Source: Ricinus communis
Lineage: Eukaryota; Streptophyta; Magnoliopsida; Malpighiales; Euphorbiaceae
Reading direction: 5' to 3'
NCBI RefSeq assembly: GCF_019578655.1
Contig: NC_063260.1
Coordinates: forward strand, 30,342,888 to 30,406,887
Length of the DNA stretch: 64,000 nt
The position numbers and the translations under genes are program-made. The notes beneath the pieces are model-generated. The model saw nothing but the letters and a program-made list of their open reading frames with translations. It had not been told where the DNA came from and searched no databases. Position 1 is the stretch's first letter, and every line of letters starts with the position of its first letter. Shown here piece after piece: positions 12,801 through 23,800 of the stretch.

Positions 12801-13795
12801 CGCACCAAAAGCTAAGTTTTCTTATTATTATTATTATTATTGCTATTTCTCTTTTGAGAAGGAGGAAACAACCAATGCGTGTTGCACGCTTTTGGGATAC
12901 ATTTTCTTTTACCGTTTGGAAATTTCTTTTGTAAATAACTTAATTATTGGGCTTACCTTTTTTTAAATCTTTCAAATCCAACAAAATTAATTATATTTAT
13001 TTTAAATAACTTAATTATATTTATAAAAATAAATGTAGTCTATGAGAAAAATAACACACATAATATAATTTTATAAAAATAATATTGGCAGTTTGAGTTG
13101 TTTACGCAGTTCAATCTAATATTATTCTTTTTTGCAATATAACTAAAAATAATTATATAATATGTACACACATAAATATAGACAAGTTTTATTATTATTA
13201 TTTAGTAGCATTATTATTGTTATCATTATTATTTATTAAATATATACATATATTAAATTTATCGGCTCATTGAAAACAATAACTCACGTGAGTAATAATG
13301 ATAATTAATAAATGATAATATTATTGTTAATAAAAATAGATAAGTTTTCTTAATACTAGTCATTATGAAAATATTATAAACAATTATTGATTATGGTTTT
13401 ATCAAAGCTAATAATAATAAATTATTTATTATCAATTATCAGATTCCACACTTTCTATGCTATAAAAATAATATCTCAATTATTGCTTTAATGACTACTA
13501 AAACTTTCATATTAAAATGCTAAACTTTCAATTAATACTAATACTATTTAAAGTAATGTAAAAATAGTCTAAAAGTCCAACAAAACTTAATATTTGATCA
13601 ATGGCTAATAATAATAATGAGAAAAATAATTGAAAACGTTTGATTTTCTTTCTGTCCTAAATTTATGTGATTTTTCTTGATAAATAGTTGGACATGGTTT
13701 ATATCATTAGTATAATTAAATATATTATTATATGATTAGTTTTGTTGATGTGATATTTATATAGAAAATATATATATATTATATCGGTACAGTAT

Positions 13796-13834
<39 letters not shown>

Positions 13835-14007
13835 GCCACGTCAATAAAAATTAAAATATTATAGTAATATACTCGATGTAACTAACAAACTAAATCATAT
13901 ATACTAATTTATCAAGAAAAAATCACATATTTTAAATTGAAAAATAATTATATATGTATATATATATATTAAGATATAATTATAATAAATGAGGCATAAA
14001 ATTTATA
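9809..14007. other. AT-rich intergenic DNA, no gene seen
   Basis: This is mostly A/T homopolymer-like and trinucleotide (ATT/AAT) DNA. A 13-base inverted repeat (ACAGTTTAAAA type) occurs near 10434-10515, about 60 bases apart. Reading frames at 10684, 12335 and 12784 are low-complexity or featureless. An (AT)n tract lies at 13798-13832. Confidence 0.55.
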
Positions 14008-14083
14008 TCTTCACCGCTGAAGAGTTTAACCACCAAGTTCTGGATGGGTTGGTGTGGTTCCTCTATGCATAGGACGTAGAATA
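14008..14083 (-). pseudogene. Truncated, decayed plastid-type 5S rRNA copy
   Basis: The minus strand starts with TATTCTACGTCC at 14083 and continues through the conserved GGAACCACACCAACCCATCC and GAACTTGGTGGTTAAACTCT blocks. Similarity stops near AGCGGTGAAGATA. About 76 of some 121 bases are kept and the 3' third is missing, so it cannot form the closed 5S stem. It is part of the plastid insertion and is not expected to be expressed. Confidence 0.8.
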
Positions 14084-14249
14084 TCGAACCATGAACGAAA
14101 AAAGACATGAGAGATAAATATATTGGCTAGTGATTATGAGGCTCCAATTCTTGATTGGGAATGACACCAAAGGCCTTTGCCCTTCCATCCCTTGGATCAA
14201 TAGAGAATGAGGGCATAGCTTTTGGTTTTTTTTTTTTTTATGTTGTCAA

Positions 14250-14251
<2 letters not shown>
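14009..14251 (-). other. Nuclear plastid DNA insertion (NUPT): 4.5S-5S spacer and partial 5S rRNA
   Basis: Read on the minus strand, this segment follows the plastid rRNA operon in order. It has the end of the spacer behind 4.5S (TTTGACAACAT, A-run, CCAAAAGCT), then AATTGGAGCCTCATAATCACTAGCCAATAT, here cited by position about 14119-14148, then CGTTCATGGTTCGATATTCT, then the first 75 bases or so of plastid 5S rRNA (GAGGAACCACACCAACCCATC, 14044-14064). Many substitutions are present (for example TACGTCC where plastids have a TGGTGTCC-like stretch), so the copy is old. It ends against an (AT)n microsatellite on one side. The recognition rests on my memory of the plastid operon. Confidence 0.85.

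Positions 14252-14305
<54 letters not shown>
14252..14305. repeat. (AT)n microsatellite
   Basis: About 27 AT units abut the end of the plastid insertion. Confidence 0.95.
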
Positions 14306-14309
<4 letters not shown>

Positions 14310-15959
14310 TTATAAAATTTAAAATTCTTTTTATATGCATGCTTAATTTTTGGTACAATTTTTTTTTTGTTTTGACATGTATACTACTTTTGATACATGA
14401 CATTCAAGCTTATATGTAATTTTATAATTTTTTTATTAATTTATTAATTAATAAATAACATTCATAATTAAATACCGACTTTAATCATAAGAGATAGAAT
14501 ATTAATTATATTTTAATATTAAATTAACTAATAAATAATTTTATAATAAGATAATAATACTAAGTCTATCCTAAAATATAGTAGCACATTAATTATATTT
14601 TAATATTATATTAACTAATAAATAATTTTTTAGTTAAAATATTAATTCTATTATAAGAAGTAGCATATTAATTATATTTTAATATTATATTAACTAATAA
14701 ACTACTTGTAATTAGATAATGATTAAAAATAATATTTTTAATATTATATTTAATAATAAATTAAAATTTTAATTATATAATAATTTTTTTGATTTTAGAA
14801 AATAGTAATATCAATTATATTAATATGTTAATTTATAATATTAAAATTAATTAATAAATAATTTTATATTATTATATTAATAAAATTTCAAAATTTTAAA
14901 AAAAAATTAAGAACATTTAAATTAGTTATTTGTTATTATTTTTTAAAATTTTATAAAAATATTAAACACTAAAAAATTTATTAAATTTATTTATCAACTT
15001 GATTTTATAATTAAAATTATAATAACGGTCGTACAACGTGTAAAATGAGAAATATATGAGTCTTATGACAAAAAAGTTTCATACAAATGCCAGGTGTAAT
15101 TTTTATATTATGATTTAATTTTAGTAATTTATTTTTAAATTATAGAATAATATTTGTAATAGATGTCATTAATTTTTATTATATTTTTTAAAAATAATTT
15201 TGCTACGCGTTTTATGCAAAGTCGCAATTTTAGAGTAAAAAATTCAAGAGATTACTTACATAAGATGATATTTATGTCTGTTAATAAAATATAAAACTAT
15301 TACTTATTAAGTCAATAATAATAAAAATTATAAAAGAAAGTGAATTAAATGTTAAAATGAATAAAAAAAAAGTATTACTATTTCGAGATTGAAGAGAATA
15401 ACACGTGCAGAATTGGGAATGCAGGAGGATTGGGTGATTCAGACACAATGTTGCATTATTGAAATGAAAAATTATTGTTATTTATTCACTACATGGGAAG
15501 TAGAGAATGACGTGTCGAATTCTGAATGATGAATCTGACACTTTTGCGAGTCATTTGATTATGGGCTGTAGCCCCCACTAACCACACCAATTATTGCTAA
15601 GATTTAGCCCACAGTAACATACTTTTTTTTTATTTTTTTTTATAATTATTATTTTAAATCTCTATTATAGAGATTCTTTCTTATATGTGAAAACTCGAAC
15701 TCGATCAAATCAAAATTAAAAAGAAAAAGAAATCACCAGTGGGTAACAACAAAATCTGTATTATTATCGCTATATAACAAAAATTCAGAATAGGAATCGC
15801 AACGGTGAGAATAATTGATTTCACAATAAGGGTTAATACAGTAATGAAATAGTCTGGCATTATATAATTATCATAAATATATATATTTCGTTTGATGATG
15901 GCAATTGGAAGCACTTGTCTAGCAGGCTTCATTTTCAGTTTCAGTTTCCCCTCTCTTAA

Positions 15960-16204
15960 TGTTATAAAAGGGTGGAGTTGTTATCTGTGGTGGACAACCA
16001 AGACGTAGAAGCAAAAGTATAAACAGCTATGCGTAGATCATGCAAAAAGAAATGGGATTGAATAAAGTATATAAATCTCTCTTCTTAACGTCCTTCATTG
16101 CCTACGTACATGCAGATATTGCTTTTTTGTTCTTTCTGCTACTCTTATCTACAATCTCTTTGTTTTTAATTTCAGCTTCAGTGGATGCCGATTCTTTCCT
16201 TTAA
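15960..16204 (+). CDS. Candidate small membrane or secreted peptide ORF (54 residues), CDS 16040-16204
   Basis: A TATA box (TTATAAAAG, about 15962-15970) precedes by about 75 bases an ATG at 16040 that opens a 54-codon frame ending in TAA at 16202-16204. The product starts with a short basic part (MQKEMGLNKVYK) and then has a long hydrophobic stretch, about residues 14-48. It ends SVDADSFL. Composition is better than neighbouring chance frames and the local G+C is higher. I know no family for it. The stretch could also be a non-coding transcript or chance. Confidence is low. Confidence 0.25.
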
Positions 16205-16590
16205 ACTCTCCATTAACCGCTTCAAAACAATATTTAATATTACTTTTACAATTAAAAATTAAATAATTTACACAATTTATTAATAGAGGAAAATCTCTTT
16301 GCAATGGTACTTTCAGATCCAAATAGAATTTATTGGTACGAAGTACTTAAATTTTTATTCAGACTTAATATTTAATTTTATTAATAAAATAATAAAAATT
16401 AAAAATAAAATATGTAAATAACTTATTATATTATATAAACAAGATTATTGAATTAAAATAAAATATAAAATAGTATAAATTGTGATGATATACCTTAAAA
16501 ATTATCTACAAGTTAACAAATTTCAAAAGATTATGCCAAATTTTGTAGGGATAATATGGTATTTATCCCATACTTTTACCACATTCGTGA

Positions 16591-16592
16591 GA

Positions 16593-16658
<66 letters not shown>

Positions 16659-16689
16659 TTTTTATTATCTTGATTATTGGACACGTGAT
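16591..16689. repeat. (AT)n tract between two copies of GACACGTGAT
   Basis: The ten bases GACACGTGAT occur at 16591-16600 and again at 16680-16689. Between them lie about 28 AT units and a short unique part. Each copy contains a perfect G-box core (CACGTG). Confidence 0.85.
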
Positions 16690-18211
16690 AATGTTAGATG
16701 AGTAGATTTTTATTTTAAGAGATGACGAGGTCAGTTCATAGAGTGAGCTGAGCTGGCATGACTTGATCATTTTTACCATAACACAGAGACACTTGCGATG
16801 TTTGTATCGATGGAGTGTTTAGTAATTTACTTAAATATATAAGCATTCAATTAATATTAAACTACAAATATATAATAATATAATAATTCAAATAAGAAAT
16901 ATAAATCACAATATTATAAAAATAAAATCAATTTATTAGTGTACTAATAAAATGTTTGTGTAAGCTGATATTAGAAATATAATTAATATATTAATTTTCA
17001 CATTTTAATAGTATATCAATGATATACAATTTTTTTAATTATAATTATTAATATTACTTAATTAAAAAAGTAATTATATTTAATATTATTAATACAGTAA
17101 TTCAAAATAAATATAGAAATTATACGTGAGGTTGTGAGAAAATGAAAATTGTTCATTTTCTTATTTAATACTGTTGTTTTAGCTTGTTTTATTAAAAAAT
17201 AATAATAATAATAATAATTTGATTAATTATCGTAATGAATAAGTGAAGGGTACATGCAAAACACATATTTAATTAGTTATTTATTATTTTGAGATATAAA
17301 TACAGCTAAGATGGTAAAATAATAATAATAGTTTAGAGATAGGAAATGTGCTGAAATGGAAAACCAAGTCGACATTTATTGTAAATGAAAAGAAAGAAAA
17401 AGCAGGACAAATAAGAGATGGGCTCAATTATTAATGTTATGCCTCCATTGAGAGAAGAGGGGATGACAAAAAAGATGACGGTGAGCAGTGTAGGATTACT
17501 TATTTTATTAAATTATAATGTTGAATGATTTGGTTTTTGTAGTGGTGCGCAGGGATATGGAACAAATCCCCCGTTGTCGTTTCTCATTTTTAGTTTCTGT
17601 GATTGGGGTTGCAAATCATCTTTGTTCTGTTTCCTGAATGGGGCTTTTATGGGTCCATTTCAACTCTCACGATGAAATGCCAACCAAACAAACGCAATCA
17701 GGTTATATTGCGGCCAATATCCAACAAATTTTGATTCTATTACCTTCAAATATGTTTTTTAACTAACTATATTTACTTTGAAATGATCTACTATTGATAA
17801 ATGATGGCAAGAAGACTTTGAATTGGAATTTTGGCTTTTAAAACAGCAAAAAAATTAAAAATTTATTTAAAAGAGTTGAACAACTTCAACCATATTATAT
17901 TTTTAAATATCCACATTTAATTATTTGGTTTTTTTAATTTTTTAATTTTTAACTTAATCACCAAATATATTAAATAAATTTAATTTAATAAATATCTTAA
18001 TTTTATTTGTTAAAATGTTTAAACATTTATAAATAACACACGTGAATATATTAAAATAAAATTATTTATAAAAAATATTTAAATATTATACCAAAAAATT
18101 AAAATATTCAAATGGATAAAATTTAAATATGCAAATATACATTTTATTCAATAAATTTATTAATAAATTGAATATTCAAATAGGCTAAATTAATACGAAA
18201 ATAAAAAGAGT

Positions 18212-18400
18212 TGGTAGTCCGATTTCAGTTCCGAAATGGGACTGGAGCAATGGTTTTAATTATAGCTGAACGAAAACAATCATATCAGAGGTTTCAGTTC
18301 TACCATAACTGAAACTGGAATCCAACAATCAATAGCCGGTTCGTTTCAATTAAAAAAACCGGACGGCTTCAGTTCCATCTGCTTCCGAACTGGATTGTTA
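18212..18400. mobile_element. Decayed DNA-transposon end-like patch
   Basis: The patch has repeated TTCAGTTCC, AACTGGA, CCGGTTCG and GAAACTGGAA words in both orientations, a pattern I associate with subterminal regions of plant hAT-type elements. Neither terminal repeats nor a target duplication could be fixed. Confidence 0.3.
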
Positions 18401-20836
18401 AAAATGTAAAAATAATAAAAAGTTTAAAGACGTTTTAACTGAAAGGTATAATTTTCTAGCTGTTCCTGCCATCCGATTTGAGTTTTATCTTGCTCCACCA
18501 TCTACCATCTATGATATGAACTCAACTTGACTCTTTGTTCCAAAAAAAGAAAAAAAAGAAAAAAACTCAAACTCATCTCGACACCACGCAATTGAACATG
18601 TGAAAAATAACATATAGCAGCAGTTTGTTGAAGCCTTGGGGAGGGAGAGAAAAAGAAAAATTAAATAAACAAAGGTGAGGCAGAGGTGGAGGCGGAGGCA
18701 GCAGGCGCGGAGGCTGTGTTCGGCGGCAGCGGCAAGCAAAGTCTTTTTAGTAACTTCTCTTTGCTATCTTTATTTGATGAGCAAGATTGGTAAATAAAGA
18801 AAAGGGAATACATTTAAGAGAGATCTGAAAATAAAATAGAGAAAAATGTCATAAAAGAAAAGTAAACAGAAAATGAATTTTGAGTTATTGAGGAGAGAGA
18901 CAAATTGCGTCGTGTTGGTTGTTTTTTTCAATAAATATATTTTATGTTTAAATTTAGTAAAGGGAAACAAATTGATGTTCCGGTGTAGTCTTGGGCTCAA
19001 AGAATTAATAGGCATTATCAAATTTCTTTTCTAATTAAAAGGAATTAGCTCTACTATAAAATAATAAAACAAAACAATTAATCTGTTCTAAGGAAGTTAG
19101 AAGGGCAGTTTTATTTCTCTTTAGAAATTGAGATAAAAATAAAAACTTTTTTTTTTTTTCATTTTTCTTCTTTTTAATTTTTCATAAATTTAATATTTTT
19201 TATTTCTATGTGGGCTATCATTGATATTAGTAATATATTATATTATGTTATTTTAAATAGAAATTTATCATTCTACTTTTATTAAAGTTTTGTTCACCAT
19301 CATACGATGAATGAAGTCTTTCAATCTTCCTTTATTTAAAAGTTATGAAAATATTAGATGATATTTATATAATTGAACTATTTACATATTAAAAAGTCTA
19401 TATAGAGCGAAATAATTTTTAATAATTTTCAATGAGTTTTTTATTAATATAGATAAAAAATATTAAAGACAAATAATTATTATTCCATCACACAGTTAAA
19501 AAATATTAAAGACAACTTTTTTTATAATTTTAAATAAAATTTTACTTTATATATTTCTTAATGTAAATACTGCTTTCATTTTTATTTTAAGATATATTTT
19601 AAAATTTTTACTAAAATGGATTTATATTCTCTTGCAAGAAAATAAAATATTCATATAAGAAATTTTGCAAAAGCTAATATCATAAGATATCTTTCTTTAC
19701 CTTTTAATATTTTGATCAGTACAATAAGTAGAATATATTTTTAATATTTACTAATTATACATGTATTTTGATATTTTTAGAGTTAAAAATTATAATATAA
19801 TTTAATTTAATTTACTAATTAATATAATATTATAATCAAAATTATTTAAATAAAAATGATTCATTAATTAATCTTTTTAATCAGTCATTTGTTTCCTTCG
19901 TAAAAAAAACTTTCAAAATTTTTAAAATTGTTATAGAAGTTTTAAAATTTTTCAATCTATTTTGTTTTTCTAATAATCTTTTATCCCCAACTTTGATAAA
20001 TTTTAAATATTACTTATATATTTAAATTTATTATATTTTAATTCTTCTGAAATTTCAAATTTGTTTTTTTCACTCCCTTATCTGAAGTTCTGGCGCTATC
20101 CCAACATGGTTAGCCCAAAAAGGAAAATTTTAAATTTTTAAATAAATATTAACAGTTGCTTGAACAACTTTTAAACTCTATGTGTTCAGAAAATAATATT
20201 AGTTGTGTTGTTTGTCATCAGAAAATAATATTAGTTTATTATAAAATTTTGATGTATAATAATTTATTTACTGACTATTATTATTATATTACTCATATTT
20301 GATAATATAAATTTAAAATATAATAATTTATAATATTTATTATAAAAATATTTAATTATAATTTAAAAAATTAATTTAAAAATTAAATTATAAAATTAAA
20401 ATTAATTAAATTTTAAATTTATATTATCAAATATATCCAAGATGAAAATAATAACATTAGAATAGACTTTTATAAATAGAAACTATTTAATAGTGATATA
20501 TTCTCTTATAATAATTTATAAATTTCTTAAAAAAAAACACCTACTTAAAATTATACACGTCGCTAGAATTTGAATGCACTATTTTCAGACTTTTCTCCAT
20601 CTTTAAATTTTATAAATGGGCATTACTGAAAGTGTAAAAGAAAAAAAAGACTGCCACGTCACTGAAAGTAGCAACGGTGGAAACCGTCATCAACCTGAAG
20701 AGAGAAGCGCGGGCAAAGCCTGAGAATTTTCGGTTAATTTTAAACCATTTTCTCCCTATTCATATTCTCTGCTTCTCTTTCAATTTCAATTCTCAATTTC
20801 AAGAAAGAGACCTAAGAATTAATTAAACAAAACAAA

Positions 20837-23800
20837 ATGGGGAACGTAATGACAATGATGAACAAGGAGCCACCGCCACCGGTGGTTCTTGTTCCTCCTC
20901 TCTTCGATTTTCCACCTCTCGCTGCTCGCACCAGGTTCCAGACTTCTCTCTCCTTTTTTTTTTTGCTTAATTCAATTAATTTTTTCTTATATTTTGATTG
21001 AATTGAAACAATGACAGGATGTTGGAGTCGTCATATAATGTATTGTTTGGGAAGCTAGCTTTGAAAAGTCTTTTTGAGGATTATTTTGAAGAAGCAAGAC
21101 ATTTTAGCACTAGAATCATGTTGAAGCCAATTGATGATCCTCATGTTGATTTAATTACTACTGTATCCAATCCATTCCATCCATTATTTGTTTATTTATT
21201 TCTCTATCTTCGTTTATTTATTTCCAGTCTGTTGATAAAATTACATTCACTAGCTTAGCTTTTGGAAATGTTATTATTGCTAGAATCCAATTCTCTGAAA
21301 GAAATGAAATCATGCATGGCTTTTGCAAGAATTGAATTGAAGTCTTGTGTATGATTTATTCCAACCAAGGAAATTTCAGAAACTGGATCAAAAGCATTAC
21401 TTTGTTGTCCTTAGTTTGAATAGGTTTCAGGTCCATTAGATCATAATCCTGAGGAGAAAATCATAGGAAATGCGCTATTTCGCTGGCAAAGGTATTGCAC
21501 AATTAACTTTCTACTGTTATTCAGTTCCCTGTGCCACCTAACATGTTTAATCGAACTAGTTATCAAATAATTGTTGGAGTAATTACTTTTCTCTTGTAAG
21601 CAGCGATGTGCACGATCCTCATACATTCATGGACCTTTTTGTATCAACCTTGGACCCGTGAGCATATTATTTCCTTTTGCCTTGTAACTTACTATTTCTC
21701 TAAATTGTTTGTGTTGTTCCTTTGTGAATATTTATTCTTTTCCAAATGTATATTGATTTGACTTCAGGATTTTGCAAATACGATCATGTGCTTATTATCC
21801 TCGATATGGTTTTGGGGCATTTGGCGTTTTCCCACTCCTTTTGAGAAATCGGTATTATTTCCTTGGATTCTTTTATTATGGCAGTCACATGCCTCCTTGA
21901 GTTGCTTCATATGTTAATTATTATATGTGTTTCTCTAACTACCCTCATTACTCCTGCAGAATAGCTTCTGATGATTTTGGTGTAATGGGACTCAGATATG
22001 GCTCAGGAAATTTATCCTTTGGAGCTACACTTATGCCTTTTGCTGGTATATGATGTATTTATGATCTCTATAGTTTTCATTATCCCTTAGTTTTAGATTT
22101 CCATGTTCCTTATAATTGTGTTTTTATGATCTTGATTGATTAACATTGAGCTAAATTTACATTCTAGTTTTTCCAATGGTTATGTTTGACTGGTGGCATG
22201 AAAGCCTGCATGGAGATTGGAGTGTGAGAAAAGGAGGGAGTTTAGGTGCGAATAGGACATAGACATAGGTGCTACAGAGTTGAATTATCTTTATTAGTTG
22301 CAAGGGGCTGCCTTTTGTGATTGTCTATTTAGCTATAGAAAAAGTTTACTTGCATTACTAGCAACACTCAGATGGCAAATAAATGCATTTGGTTTGGTGT
22401 CTTCCCCTTCTTTATAAGCGAAATGTAACTGGTTGAGTTCTTATTACTAGCACTCTCATGAGAAAGAAACACATGTATTTCGTGTCCTCCTCTGCTTTTC
22501 AATGGAAACATAATTAGCCTAGTTCTTGTCCTGGCAACATTTAGGAGAAATTGCCTTCTTATTATCTGCATTTCCTTGATTATAATTTTGTATCTCAAAT
22601 GAGAACATCTGATTTATTGGGTTTTATTGCTGTAACTTCCAGTGAAAGAGGAGTTGCCAAAGAGTGCATGGCTTGTAAGTAAGATGGGAAGGCTGACGGT
22701 TGGAGTGCAGTATGAGCCAGGATGTAAGTATTTCACGTATTAGATTTACTATAACTTTCTCAGTCTATTTTAATACAATATATTCTCATTTCCATAACTT
22801 TAGTTAGTTTAAGGTTGTTTCTTTAGCTCAAAAATAAGTTAGTTTGTCTTCTTTCTCGATTTTCCACTTATCTTATGTTTTCTTTTTCTTTTTTTCTCTG
22901 AAGTATCTATGCTTAAAGGTGTATGATGACAGTTTGTCATAAACTTTGTGGTATGATTTTCTTATATCCCGGAATGATGAGAGCATACTTGTTCTCCTGT
23001 GTTTCTAGTACTTTTTGCCTGCATAGTAAAGATTTGCATATGGTAGCTATGAACTGAGACAGACAAAGTCAGAGAGAAAGAGTAAGAGGAGTGAGAAGAG
23101 CAAACAACTGCCCATTAGCAGCAGGTTCCCAAAAGAAGTATCCATTGTTTAGGAGAAGGATTTTTGTTTTGGTTTCCTTCAGTTACTGGATAGTGTCAAA
23201 AGGGTTGTATAGTGGTCTTTTGAGGAATCATTTTCTCTGTTATATTTGTAAACTACTAGCTTTACTGATGATATTGCTCGCTGAAATGTTTTGCGGATGT
23301 GATGGCATATGAAGTTTTAGTTATAGTCTCCTTTGACTAAAATTGCCTGAAAGAGTAGCTTATAGTTACGTAGAATGTTTCAGCTTATTGTACTTATATG
23401 TTATATGTATTAGCATATATGGTATACTCGTTGCTTGTGATGTATTTATTATGTTTCGGAAGAGCTCACCTGAGACTGATATTTTTTTCCCCTTGCTGAT
23501 GCTGATTCTATTAGCTGGAAGCAAAGGTAATGGTAAATATAAGAATTTAATGAATTGGAGTGCCGCGATTGGTTACGGGGTAGGATCAGGAAGCCCCTTG
23601 AGTCCTTCTTTCAATTTTTGCCTTGAGCTTGCAAAAAATTCTCAGGTCAGTTTATTTGTGTTGGACTCATCTCCTTTTCTTTTTGGCAAGAAATTTCGTA
23701 TTTCTTTCAAATTTAATGTTCTTTTGGTAGATATACATATTCTCTTGACAGTATTTTCATAGCAAAAGATATTTAGGTCTTGAGAGTTTCTTCACAGCAA

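Larger units (their letters stand above)
14306..20620. other. Gene-poor AT-rich intergenic stretch
   Basis: The stretch is mostly AT-rich. It contains a small-ORF candidate (15960-16204), a 56-base AT microsatellite between repeated G-boxes (16591-16689), a transposon-end-like patch (18212-18400) and a short G+C-richer patch at 18650-18745 (GGCGGAGGC-type repeats). Short duplications occur at 19456/19498 and 20186/20219. No gene with family support was found. Confidence 0.55.

Noticed and set aside
16482..16779. Frames on both strands with Tyr-Ile repeats
   Set aside because: They are translations of the (AT)n microsatellite, not genes.
23343..23762. 139-codon plus-strand frame
   Set aside because: Only 23515-23645 is a real exon of the 14-exon gene. 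The rest is flanking intron read in frame.
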